The position numbers and the translations under genes are program-made. From the NCBI GenBank assembly GCA_021202335.1, contig JAJQDE010000030.1:1-36138 (forward strand): 36,138 nt of DNA. The letters run 5' to 3'. Positions 15,011 to 23,038 of this stretch are shown here, piece after piece. The notes beneath the pieces are model-generated. The model had not been told where the DNA came from. It saw nothing but the letters and a program-made list of their open reading frames with translations, and searched no databases. Origin of the DNA: Lachnospiraceae bacterium. Lineage in GTDB: Bacteria > Bacillota > Clostridia > Lachnospirales > Lachnospiraceae. Within the stretch, counting starts at the first letter, position 1. Every line of letters starts with the position of its first letter.

Positions 15011-16723
15011 ATGAGAGAGCTTACGGATATTTTTGAAATGGTGCTTAGGCTAAGCTGTTCGGCAAGCTGGCTTATCGTGGCTGTGCTTGTTGCAAGGCTT
15101 TTGCTGAAAAAAGCGCCAAAGAATGTGTACTGTGTGCTTTGGCTTTTGGTCGGGGTAAGGCTTGCCGTGCCGTTTTTTGTGGAAACGGCTTTCGGTCTGC
15201 TGCCAAGCCAAAATTCGGCAAGCGAAATGACAGGCGTTTATGAAAGCGGCGACACAATGCAGGGCATTTCAAATATTTCAAATGTTGACATCGCTTCGGG
15301 GGACGGATATGTTGTGGTCGGTGTGCAGGAAACGCCAAGCAGCTACGATTTTGCTGTAATTGACACGGATATTTTCATTTTCGCGATTTCTTGGGCTGTC
15401 GGCGTGGCGGTTATGCTTATATATATGCTGATAAGCCGGTTTCGGCTTTCAAGGCGTGTGCGCTTTGCAGTCCCCGACGAATATGACGGGATTAAATTTT
15501 ACCGCTGCGGAGAGATTGGCTCGCCGTTCCTTTTCGGGCTTGTAAGAGCGCGCATTTATATTCCTGAAAATATGGTCGGGGAGGAGCTTGGCTTTGTGCT
15601 TACGCATGAGCTTGCACACAGGAAAAGGCGTGATTACATCGCAAAGCCGATAGCGTTTATTCTGCTTTCCGTGCATTGGTTTAATCCGTTTGTATGGGCG
15701 GCATATGTGATGCTGTGCGGCGATATTGAGCTTGCGTGTGATGAGCGCGTTGTAAGGGAGCTTGGCGAGGAGCGCAAAAAGGACTATTCGCAGGCGCTTC
15801 TTTCGTGCGCCGCAAAGCGCGGAACGGCAGCGGCGTGTCCAGTCGCTTTTGGGGAAATTGGCGTCAAAAAGCGGATAAAAAATATTTTGAGCTACAAAAA
15901 GCCCGCGCTTTGGGTGAGCGCCGCCGCGGCTTTGGTCTGCGCGGTAATTGCCCTGTGCTTTATGACAAACAGGCAGGAGAGTGTTTCTGAAACGGCAGCT
16001 TACGATGACGCAGCCGATTTCGCAATACAGTGGGCGGATGCGTTTTGTGCGAGGAATGGCGACGCGATTGCGGCTATGTCGGACGAAAAGACAATTCAGG
16101 GCATGATGGACGCGCAGCTTCTTGGCACAGCAGTTGAGGACGGGGACGAGGCGCATTTTACGCTTGGCTGGTCAAGCCCGTGGCCTTGGTCAGGGACTGC
16201 TGAACCCTATAACTACAGAATTATGTCCGTGACGCAAAGTGACATCGTGATTTTGTATTATGCGTGGGCTTCTGATCCGCACGTTACGGTGTGGAGGGAG
16301 GAGCTTACATATGAGCTTTTGGACGGGGAATTTCTTGTCACCTCACAGCAGCTGCAGTATCTTGACGCAATATCTACTGCGGATGAATTTTACGCCGCGT
16401 ACCCTGAGGGGGAAATAAGCGCAACGATGATGGATTATTATGAGTACAACGGCAGCGGCGAAGCGCTGAACCAAAATGTGAAGAACCCGAATATGTCCGC
16501 GTCCGCCTATGAGGGTTTGGACGCGCCCGACACTGCCGCCATTAAGCTTTTAAATATCCTTGACAATCCAAACAAGGTGAGCATAGATGTGAGCTACAAT
16601 GACAGCATGACGGAGGCTCTTGTGCAGTTTACATTCCTCGAGGACAACAGCACGGCGCAGGTAATGATGATAAAGCCCTACGGCGACGACAGCATTTGGC
16701 TTGCGCAGACGTACCGGGAATGA
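15011..16723 (+). CDS. BlaR1-family membrane metalloprotease sensor (M56) without a PBP domain
   Basis: The protein has 570 residues. The N-terminal half is the M56 membrane protease. Membrane segments lie near residues 14-34, 37-58, 120-142, 215-235 and 299-318. The zinc site is H199-E-L-A-H203 with the third ligand at E240 (DIELACDERVV). In BlaR1/MecR1 this domain cleaves or destabilises the BlaI repressor when the sensor is engaged. The outer C-terminal part (about 320-570) is not a penicillin-binding domain, since no SxxK/SxN/KTG set is present. It begins with a segment (DDAADFAIQWADAFCARNGDAI) resembling an NTF2-like fold, followed by an unassigned acidic region. The signal sensed is therefore probably not a beta-lactam. 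Confidence 0.9.
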   Translation: MRELTDIFEMVLRLSCSASWLIVAVLVARLLLKKAPKNVYCVLWLLVGVRLAVPFFVETAFGLLPSQNSASEMTGVYESGDTMQGISNISNVDIASGDGYVVVGVQETPSSYDFAVIDTDIFIFAISWAVGVAVMLIYMLISRFRLSRRVRFAVPDEYDGIKFYRCGEIGSPFLFGLVRARIYIPENMVGEELGFVLTHELAHRKRRDYIAKPIAFILLSVHWFNPFVWAAYVMLCGDIELACDERVVRELGEERKKDYSQALLSCAAKRGTAAACPVAFGEIGVKKRIKNILSYKKPALWVSAAAALVCAVIALCFMTNRQESVSETAAYDDAADFAIQWADAFCARNGDAIAAMSDEKTIQGMMDAQLLGTAVEDGDEAHFTLGWSSPWPWSGTAEPYNYRIMSVTQSDIVILYYAWASDPHVTVWREELTYELLDGEFLVTSQQLQYLDAISTADEFYAAYPEGEISATMMDYYEYNGSGEALNQNVKNPNMSASAYEGLDAPDTAAIKLLNILDNPNKVSIDVSYNDSMTEALVQFTFLEDNSTAQVMMIKPYGDDSIWLAQTYRE

Positions 16724-16876
16724 AAATTAAAAATTTAACATTTTAAAAAATTTTAGAAAAATTCACTAGGCGAGGCGGATAATATATGTTATACTCATAC
16801 TAGCGCAATTTTGGATAAAAAATTGCAAAAGAAAGTTTTCATTAAAGAATAATTAATATAAAATGGAGGTCAAAAA
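16724..16876 (+). promoter_or_regulatory. Gap with extended -10 promoter of the decarboxylase operon
   Basis: This 153-base gap is AT-rich after the blaR1 stop. TATACT at 16790-16795 is preceded by TG at 16787-16788, an extended -10 element. No good -35 box lies 16-18 bases upstream (TAGGCG at 16767), so activity may depend on an activator or on the extended -10 alone. GGAGG at 16864-16868 serves the first gene. Confidence 0.6.
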
Positions 16877-18310
16877 ATGAGTACTACTTCAAGTCTGGCA
16901 AGCAAAAGAATTGAATCTTTGCTTGATGAAAACAGTTTCGTTGAAATCGGTGCCCTTGTCACTGCAAGAGCGACAGACTTCAATTTGAAACAGGCCGATA
17001 CTCCTTCGGACGGCGTTGTTACCGGTTACGGAGTGATTAACGGCAATCTTGTTTATGTGTACAGTCAGGATGCCGCTGTTCTGAACGGCGCCGTCGGCGA
17101 GATGCACGCAAAAAAGATTACAAACCTGTATGATTTGGCAATGAAAACAGGCGCGCCCGTAATCGGTCTTATCGATTCGGCAGGTCTGAGGCTCCAGGAG
17201 GCGACGGATGCATTGAATGCATTTGGAGAGATTTATCTCAAGCAGACGCTTGCATCAGGCGTAATTCCACAGATTACGGCTGTTTTCGGAAGCTGTGGCG
17301 GCGGTCTTGCGCTTATTCCCACTTTAACTGATTTTACATTTATGGAAAGCACAAAGGCAAAGCTTTTTGTAAACTCTCCCAATGCTCTTGACGGAAACAA
17401 TATTTCCACATGCGATTCTTCGTCGGCAGAGTTCCAAAGCAAGGAGTGCGGCATTGTCGATGTGGTTGCGGATGAGGCGACAATTTATGCAAAAATCAGG
17501 GAGCTGGTGTCGATGCTTCCGGCAAACAATGAGGATGATGCCGACTGCGAGGAATGTACGGATGATCTTAACAGAGTGTGCGCTGAGCTTGCAAACTGCG
17601 CGGGCGATACTGCAATTGCGCTCTCACAGATAGCGGATAACAATGCTTTCTTTGAGGTAAAAGAAAACTATGCGAAGGACATGGTGACGGGCTTCATTAA
17701 ATTAAACGGAATGACGGTAGGCTGCGTGGCTAACCGCACGGAGGTTTACGGCGACGACGGCGGGCTTGCGGAGAAGTTTGACGCGGTGCTTTCTCCTAAG
17801 GGATGCGACAAGGCGGCGGATTTTATTAACTTCTGCGACGCATTTGACATTCCCGTGCTTTCGCTTACAAACGTAAAGGGATATAAAGCTACCGAATGCA
17901 GTGAGAAGCGCATTGCGAGAACGGTTGCGAAGCTTACATATGCTTTTGCAAACGCGACTGTACCAAAGGTAAACGTCATTGTCGGAAAGGCGCTCGGAAG
18001 CGCTTATGTGGCAATGAATTCAAAGGCAATCGGCGCGGATATCACGATTGCATGGCCGGATGCCCAAATCGGCTCAATGGACGCTAATCTTGCGGCGAAG
18101 ATTATGTATGAAGGAAAAGGCGCGGATGTGATTAAGGAAAAAGCGGCAGAGTATGCGGCGCTTCAGACAAGCGCGGCAGGAGCGGCAAGGAGAGGCTATG
18201 TAGACCAGATTATTGAGCCTGCGGACACAAGGAAATATGTGATTGGCGCTTTTGAGATGCTGTTTACAAAGAGAGAGAGCCGTCCTTCAAAAAAGCATGG
18301 AACAGTTTAG
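16877..18310 (+). CDS. Acyl-CoA carboxyltransferase subunit (MmdA / transcarboxylase 12S type)
   Basis: The product has 477 residues of the PF01039 carboxyltransferase family, somewhat shorter than the ~510 of MmdA or PccB. It moves a carboxyl group between an acyl-CoA and the biotin carrier in the cytoplasm. The N-terminal half has GVVTGYGVINGNLVYVYSQD and the oxyanion-type glycine motif FGSCGGGLAL near residues 135-144. The C-terminal half has DIPVLSLTNVKGY, KALGSAYVAMNS and ITIAWPDAQIGSM, typical of the second crotonase-like domain. The acyl-CoA (malonyl-, methylmalonyl- or another) cannot be told from sequence. It leads a five-gene operon of a Na+-pumping decarboxylase. Confidence 0.9.
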   Translation: MSTTSSLASKRIESLLDENSFVEIGALVTARATDFNLKQADTPSDGVVTGYGVINGNLVYVYSQDAAVLNGAVGEMHAKKITNLYDLAMKTGAPVIGLIDSAGLRLQEATDALNAFGEIYLKQTLASGVIPQITAVFGSCGGGLALIPTLTDFTFMESTKAKLFVNSPNALDGNNISTCDSSSAEFQSKECGIVDVVADEATIYAKIRELVSMLPANNEDDADCEECTDDLNRVCAELANCAGDTAIALSQIADNNAFFEVKENYAKDMVTGFIKLNGMTVGCVANRTEVYGDDGGLAEKFDAVLSPKGCDKAADFINFCDAFDIPVLSLTNVKGYKATECSEKRIARTVAKLTYAFANATVPKVNVIVGKALGSAYVAMNSKAIGADITIAWPDAQIGSMDANLAAKIMYEGKGADVIKEKAAEYAALQTSAAGAARRGYVDQIIEPADTRKYVIGAFEMLFTKRESRPSKKHGTV

Positions 18311-18328
18311 GAAAGGGTGAACGTTAAT

Positions 18329-19168
18329 ATGAAAAATTTCACTAAAAAATTTTTATGCACATTATTAATGCTTACCTGTGTTTTTGCGCTGACGGCATGC
18401 GGGCAGGAGGAAACTGCATCCTCAACGCAGATTGCAAAGCAGAATAATGCCGAGCTTAGGGCGGAGAATGTCGTGCGGCTTGTAGCGGCTCTTGTGATGT
18501 CGCCTGATGACATATCGTCCGTGATTGACGAGTATGAGAATGTGGAGCTTGCGGATGTGTTCAGCTCAATGTATGCGGCATATGCAAGCGATACGGATGC
18601 GTCCAAGCTTTCCTGCGAGGGTAAGGCAGTCAGAAACGCATTCAGCACATTCGAGTCCGGACTTGAGGATATGGGCAATATTTTGGAGATGGGAGAGCCC
18701 ACCTCAACATATGATGATGACTCCATTACAGTTGAAATACCTATTAAGGGAGAAAATGCAAGCGGTTCTGTCGAGCTGATATTCACAAATGATATTTACC
18801 TTGAAATGACATCATGCACGCTCAACCTTGATGAAACAATGGGTCAGCTTATGGCAAGGGCAGGTCTTAATACGCTTCTCGGCATGGGAACCGTATTCGT
18901 TGTTTTGATTTTGATAAGCATTATCATATATCTGTTTGCATTTATTCCAAAGCTTCAGGACAAGCTGACGAAAAAGCCGGCGCCTGTGCAGACGGTCGCA
19001 AAGGAGCCTGCGGAAGCTCCGGCAGCGGAAACACAGGAGCTTTCGGACGATGCGCAGCTGGTGGCAGTTATTGCGGCTGCGATTGCGGCATATGAAGGGA
19101 CGGATACCTCAGGCTTCCGTGTAAGAAGCATCAGAAGGTCAGACGCAGGAAAGTGGAAACGTGCATAA
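18329..19168 (+). CDS. Decarboxylase gamma subunit (OadG/MmdD) with N-terminal lipoprotein domain
   Basis: From the ATG at 18329 the protein has 279 residues, at least twice the size of ordinary OadG/MmdD (about 80-130). Residues 1-24 form a lipoprotein signal (lipobox LTAC, Cys24). Residues 25-180 are a soluble, acidic extracytoplasmic domain, possibly DUF3887-like. The OadG membrane helix follows at about 184-206 (VFVVLILISIIIYLFAFIP). A Pro/Ala/Glu-rich linker then leads to the C-terminal DDAQLVAVIAAAIAAY and FRVRSIRR elements that define the OadG family and contact the carboxyltransferase. GAAAGGG sits 11 bases before the ATG; a GTG at 18317 overlaps it and was not chosen. Confidence 0.88.
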   Translation: MKNFTKKFLCTLLMLTCVFALTACGQEETASSTQIAKQNNAELRAENVVRLVAALVMSPDDISSVIDEYENVELADVFSSMYAAYASDTDASKLSCEGKAVRNAFSTFESGLEDMGNILEMGEPTSTYDDDSITVEIPIKGENASGSVELIFTNDIYLEMTSCTLNLDETMGQLMARAGLNTLLGMGTVFVVLILISIIIYLFAFIPKLQDKLTKKPAPVQTVAKEPAEAPAAETQELSDDAQLVAVIAAAIAAYEGTDTSGFRVRSIRRSDAGKWKRA

Positions 19169-19220
19169 ATTAATTTAAATATTGAATAAAAAAGATTTGT
19201 AGTAAATACAGGAGGATTTA

Positions 19221-19598
19221 ATGATGAAAAATTATACAATTACCGTAAACGGCAGCGTATATGATGTAGTAGTGGAAGAGGGCGCAGGAAGCGGCGCGGC
19301 GCCGGCGGCTCCCGCAGCGGCGCCTAAGGCAGCTCCCAAAGCAGCGCCTAAGGCGGCTCCGAAGGCAGCCGCAGCAGGTGCGGGAAGCATCAAGGTAGAG
19401 GCAGGAGCAGCAGGAAAGGTATTTAAGCTTGAGGCAAGCGTGGGACAGGCGGTAAAGAAGGGCGACGCCGTAATCATCATAGAAGCAATGAAGATGGAAA
19501 TTCCTGTCGTGGCGCCTGCAGACGGTACTGTGGCAAGCATTGATGTGGCAGTTGGCGATTCTGTTGAGGCAGGTGCTTTACTTGCAACTTTAAACTGA
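19221..19598 (+). CDS. Biotin carboxyl carrier protein of the decarboxylase (MmdC / 1.3S type)
   Basis: The protein has 125 residues. Its N-terminal ~20 residues match the biotin-carrier cap (KNYTITVNGSVYDVVVEE). A flexible linker made of four Ala-Ala-Pro-Lys repeats covers about residues 27-52. The biotinyl domain (55-125) carries the EAMKME motif with the biotin-accepting Lys91. It carries CO2 between the two carboxyltransferases and the membrane subunit. GGAGG precedes two adjacent ATGs (19221 and 19224), and either could start it. The linker DNA is repetitive and GC-rich. Confidence 0.96.
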   Translation: MMKNYTITVNGSVYDVVVEEGAGSGAAPAAPAAAPKAAPKAAPKAAPKAAAAGAGSIKVEAGAAGKVFKLEASVGQAVKKGDAVIIIEAMKMEIPVVAPADGTVASIDVAVGDSVEAGALLATLN

Positions 19599-19639
19599 TT
19601 TATGTTTGAGGTTAAAAAATACAATAGGAGGTCAACAAA

Positions 19640-20788
19640 ATGTCATATATAGCAGAAACGCTCAACAATCTGATTCATCAAACGGCATTTTTCAACATTA
19701 CCGGCGGAAATCTTATCATGATTGTTGTTGCTTGTATATTTCTTTATCTTGCTATCGCAAAGCAGTACGAACCGCTGCTTTTAACTCCGATAGCATTCGG
19801 TATGCTGCTGGTTAATATTTATCCCGACATTATCGCGCCTATCGGTGCGGACGGTACAGCCGGCGGCTTGCTGTATTATTTCTATTTACTGGATGAATGG
19901 TCGATTCTTCCTTCGCTTATTTTTATGGGTGTGGGCGCCATGACGGACTTTGGCCCGCTCATTGCAAATCCTAAGAGCTTTCTGCTGGGTGCAGCGGCTC
20001 AGTTCGGTATTTTCGCGGCATATTTTGGAGCGATTGCACTTGGCTTTAATGATAAGGCAGCGGCAGCGGTTTCCATTATCGGAGGCGCGGACGGACCGAC
20101 ATCGATTTTCCTTGCGGGAAAGCTTGGACAGACAGGCTTGCTCGGACCTATCGCCGTGGCAGCGTACTCATATATGTCGCTTGTGCCGATTATCCAGCCG
20201 CCCATTATGAAGGCGCTAACGACGGAAGAGGAGAGAAAGATTAAGATGGCTCAGCTCAGACCGGTGTCAAGGCTTGAGAAAATACTCTTCCCCATCGTTG
20301 TTACGATTGTTGTATGTATGATTCTCCCCACAACGGCGCCCCTTGTCGGTATGCTGATGCTTGGAAACCTGTTTAAGGAGTCGGGCGTGGTAAGACAGCT
20401 TGCGGATACGGCTGCCAATACATTGATGTACATTGTGGTAATTCTTCTTGGTACATCCGTGGGCGCTACGACAAGCGCAGAAGCATTCCTTAATTGGAGC
20501 ACGATTAAAATTGTTGTTTTGGGTTTGGTTGCATTCTGCTTTGGTACGGCGGCGGGCGTATTGTTCGGAAAGCTTATGAGTTTCCTCACAAAGGGAAAGG
20601 TGAATCCTCTCATAGGCTCCGCCGGAGTTTCAGCCGTGCCGATGGCTGCGCGTGTGTCGCAGAAGGTTGGCGCGGAGGCAGACCCTACAAACTTCCTACT
20701 CATGCACGCTATGGGTCCCAATGTCGCGGGCGTTATCGGTACTGCGGTGGCGGCAGGTACCTTTATGGCTATATTCGGGGTATTTTAA
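19640..20788 (+). CDS. oadB: Na+-translocating decarboxylase beta subunit
   Basis: The product has 382 residues and is strongly hydrophobic, with around nine or ten membrane segments. This is the ion-pump subunit of oxaloacetate, methylmalonyl-CoA and glutaconyl-CoA decarboxylases. It decarboxylates carboxybiotin and exports sodium. Diagnostic segments are [16 protein letters not shown], the conserved [17 protein letters not shown] with the Na+-binding Asp (around residue 150), and, near the C-terminus, [18 protein letters not shown] and [25 protein letters not shown] precedes the ATG by eight bases. The name oadB denotes the family; mmdB would be equally apt. Confidence 0.96.
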   Translation: MSYIAETLNNLIHQTAFFNITGGNLIMIVVACIFLYLAIAKQYEPLLLTPIAFGMLLVNIYPDIIAPIGADGTAGGLLYYFYLLDEWSILPSLIFMGVGAMTDFGPLIANPKSFLLGAAAQFGIFAAYFGAIALGFNDKAAAAVSIIGGADGPTSIFLAGKLGQTGLLGPIAVAAYSYMSLVPIIQPPIMKALTTEEERKIKMAQLRPVSRLEKILFPIVVTIVVCMILPTTAPLVGMLMLGNLFKESGVVRQLADTAANTLMYIVVILLGTSVGATTSAEAFLNWSTIKIVVLGLVAFCFGTAAGVLFGKLMSFLTKGKVNPLIGSAGVSAVPMAARVSQKVGAEADPTNFLLMHAMGPNVAGVIGTAVAAGTFMAIFGVF

Positions 20789-20905
20789 GGCTTAGTATGG
20801 AAATCCCGGAAATTGTTCGGCGCGGGCGCACATTTGCTGCGTGCCCGTGTGGAAAACATAAATTGTGCGAGTGAAAATTATTTCAAAAATATAGGAGGAA
20901 CAGAA
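20789..20905 (+). other. Intercistronic region with hairpin between oadB and the 5S gene
   Basis: This 117-base gap is the longest inside the operon. CGGGC-GCA (20823-20830) can pair with TGC-GT-GCCCG (20838-20847), eight pairs with a 2-base bulge and 7-base loop. No T-run follows, so it is not a terminator. It may stabilise or process the mRNA and so set the ratio of membrane subunits to the 5S subunit. AGGAGGAA at 20892-20900 serves the next gene. Confidence 0.4.
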
Positions 20906-22342
20906 ATGTCAGAAACAGTTAAAAAACCTATTAAGATTACTGAAACGGTTCTGCGCGACTCTCATCAGTCCTTAATAGCTACGAGAATGCCGACCGAGCT
21001 TATGCTCCCTATTCTTGAAACAATGGACTCAGTCGGATATCATTCATTAGAGTGCTGGGGCGGCGCTACATTTGACGCATCTCTTCGTTTTCTTAAGGAG
21101 GATCCGTGGGAAAGACTTAGAAAAATCAGAGATAAAGTAAAGAACACAAAGCTGCAGATGCTGTTCAGAGGGCAGAACATCTTAGGCTACCGCCATTATG
21201 CAGACGATGTGGTTACGGAATTTGTTGAGAAATCCATTGCAAACGGTATTGATATCATCAGAATTTTCGATTGCTTTAATGACCTTAGAAATCTGCAGTG
21301 CGCAGTAAATGCGGCGAATGCAATCAAAAAGAGAGAGGGACGCGGCGAGGCTCAGATAGCGCTTTCATATACTCTCGGAGATGCCTATACGCTTGAGTAT
21401 TGGATGAAGATGGCGAAGGAGATAGAAGAGATGGGAGCAGATTCCATCTGTATCAAGGATATGGCGGGACTTTTGGTGCCGTATAAGGCAGAGGAGCTGA
21501 TTAAGGCCATGAAGTCTGCTACAAAGCTTCCTATCCAGCTTCATACACACTATACCTCCGGAGTGGCGTCAATGACCTACCTGAAAGCAGTAGAGGCAGG
21601 GGTGGATGTTATTGATTGTGCAATCTCACCCTTTGCACTCGGAACATCGCAGCCGGCTACTGAGGTTATGGTGGAAACCTTTAAGGGAACACCGTATGAT
21701 ACGGGCTATGACCAGAATGTGCTTGCAAAGATTGCTGATTACTTCAGACCTTACAGAGAGGAATGTTTGAAGAACGGGCTGCTTAATCCTAAGGTGCTCG
21801 GCGTTGATATCAAGACGCTTATGTATCAGGTGCCGGGAGGAATGCTGTCGAACATGGTAAGCCAGTTGAAGGAACAGAATGCGGAGGATAAATATTATGA
21901 AGTGCTCCAGGAAATCCCGAGAGTGCGTAAGGATTTGGGCGAGCCTCCTCTTGTTACTCCTTCTTCGCAGATTGTCGGCACACAGGCTGTATTTAACGTA
22001 TTGATGGGTGAACGCTACAAGATGGCGACAAAGGAAACAAAGGCAGTTCTTCATGGTGAGTACGGTCAGACCGTTAAGCCTTTCAATAAGGAAGTGCAGG
22101 ATAAGGTGCTCTCCGATGAAGAAAAGTCTACAATTATTACATGCCGCCCGGCTGACAAGCTCCCTAATGAGTTAGAGAAGATTGAGGAAGAAATGAAGGA
22201 ATGGAAGCAGCAGGATGAGGATGTATTGTCATATGCGCTTTTCCCTCAGGTTGCGATTGAATTCTTTAAGTACCGTCAGGCACAGCAGGAGAAGGTTGAT
22301 ATGACTCAGGCTGATACCAAGAACGGAGCTTATCCTGTTTAA
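20906..22342 (+). CDS. Oxaloacetate decarboxylase alpha / transcarboxylase 5S subunit, lacking biotin domain
   Basis: The protein has 478 residues from the ATG at 20906, backed by AGGAGGAA; the frame extends 31 codons further upstream without support. It is a DRE-TIM carboxyltransferase that exchanges CO2 between oxaloacetate/pyruvate and biotin. Metal and catalytic residues are visible: ETVLRDSHQS with Asp18 and His20, FRGQNILGYRHY, the carboxylated Lys184 in CIKDMAG, and His213/His215 in HTH. After the barrel comes the conserved PYC_OADA region (PGGMLSNMVSQL). Unlike OadA of enteric bacteria it stops without a biotin domain, matching the separate carrier gene upstream, as in the 5S subunit of Propionibacterium transcarboxylase. 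Confidence 0.95.
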   Translation: MSETVKKPIKITETVLRDSHQSLIATRMPTELMLPILETMDSVGYHSLECWGGATFDASLRFLKEDPWERLRKIRDKVKNTKLQMLFRGQNILGYRHYADDVVTEFVEKSIANGIDIIRIFDCFNDLRNLQCAVNAANAIKKREGRGEAQIALSYTLGDAYTLEYWMKMAKEIEEMGADSICIKDMAGLLVPYKAEELIKAMKSATKLPIQLHTHYTSGVASMTYLKAVEAGVDVIDCAISPFALGTSQPATEVMVETFKGTPYDTGYDQNVLAKIADYFRPYREECLKNGLLNPKVLGVDIKTLMYQVPGGMLSNMVSQLKEQNAEDKYYEVLQEIPRVRKDLGEPPLVTPSSQIVGTQAVFNVLMGERYKMATKETKAVLHGEYGQTVKPFNKEVQDKVLSDEEKSTIITCRPADKLPNELEKIEEEMKEWKQQDEDVLSYALFPQVAIEFFKYRQAQQEKVDMTQADTKNGAYPV

Positions 22343-22354
22343 TTCGGGATTTTT

Positions 22355-22395
22355 CAGTATCGGGTTAATGAAGTGGATTAATCCGATACTGTTTT
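22355..22395 (+). terminator. Terminator of the decarboxylase operon
   Basis: CAGTATCGGGTTAAT (22355-22369) pairs with ATTAATCCGATACTG (22377-22391), 15 pairs with one G-U pair and a 7-base loop. TTTT follows at 22392-22395. The hairpin lies 12 bases after the 5S stop. The T-run is short, but the stem is the longest in the window. Confidence 0.85.
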
Positions 22396-22444
22396 CATCG
22401 TATTCTTTTTACAATACACGGGTGTTGAGAAAGGCATATAAGAT

Positions 22445-22990
22445 ATGGCGAGAAAAGAACTGATAACAAAGGATAAAATATTGGAAACAGCCTTTGAGCT
22501 GGCAAGAGAGGAAGGGATTGAAAGTGTGACTGCGAGAAAGCTCGCGGCGCAGATTGGCTGTTCCACACAGCCGATATTCCGGGTGTATGCCAATATGAAT
22601 GAGTTGTACACGGAGATATATGAGAGGGCAATTGATTCCTTTGGCGATTACTATGAAAACTTCAAGTCGGATGTGGATATGCCATTTATCCATTTGGGAC
22701 TTGCTTATATAAAATATGCGAAGGAGGAAAGAAAACTCTTTCAACTCCTTTTTCAGTCAGACAACAGAGGCTCAAGAAGCCTTTATGAGCTTTTGAACGG
22801 AAAAACAGGAGCCGTTAGCAGGGAAATCAATCACGCTGCCGCCGCAGGCTGCAAAAATCCGAGCGGGCTTTTTATGAAAATGTGGATTTTTATACACGGC
22901 TGTGCGTGTATGGTGCTGACAGGGGATTACGACTTGACGGAGGAAGAAACCATAGACCTTTTAGGGGATATTTATAAAAGCTGCTCATAA
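22445..22990 (+). CDS. TetR/AcrR-family transcriptional regulator
   Basis: The protein has 181 residues. The N-terminal helix-turn-helix is typical: ITKDKILETAFELAREEG and SVTARKLAAQIGCSTQPIFRVYANMNELY (about 7-55). The C-terminal ligand domain contains LGLAYIKYAKEERKLFQLLFQSD, which resembles the TetR_C_33/WHG-like regulators of Clostridia. It stands alone between the operon terminator and the RpiR gene, so it may control the decarboxylase operon, itself or distant genes. The binding site is weak (GAGAAAGG, 10 bases before the ATG). Confidence 0.88.
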   Translation: MARKELITKDKILETAFELAREEGIESVTARKLAAQIGCSTQPIFRVYANMNELYTEIYERAIDSFGDYYENFKSDVDMPFIHLGLAYIKYAKEERKLFQLLFQSDNRGSRSLYELLNGKTGAVSREINHAAAAGCKNPSGLFMKMWIFIHGCACMVLTGDYDLTEEETIDLLGDIYKSCS

Positions 22991-23038
22991 AATAATCGGA
23001 CGGCGGGAGAGCGCGACCGATAGGAATGGAAGTTTTAT

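Noticed and set aside
15449-16156. Minus-strand 235-codon open frame over blaR1
   Set aside because: Shadow of the M56 protease gene, with no family match or upstream ribosome-binding site.
19290-19376. Tandem DNA repeat as an independent element
   Set aside because: The repetition encodes the Ala-Pro-Lys linker of the biotin carrier and is normal for such linkers.
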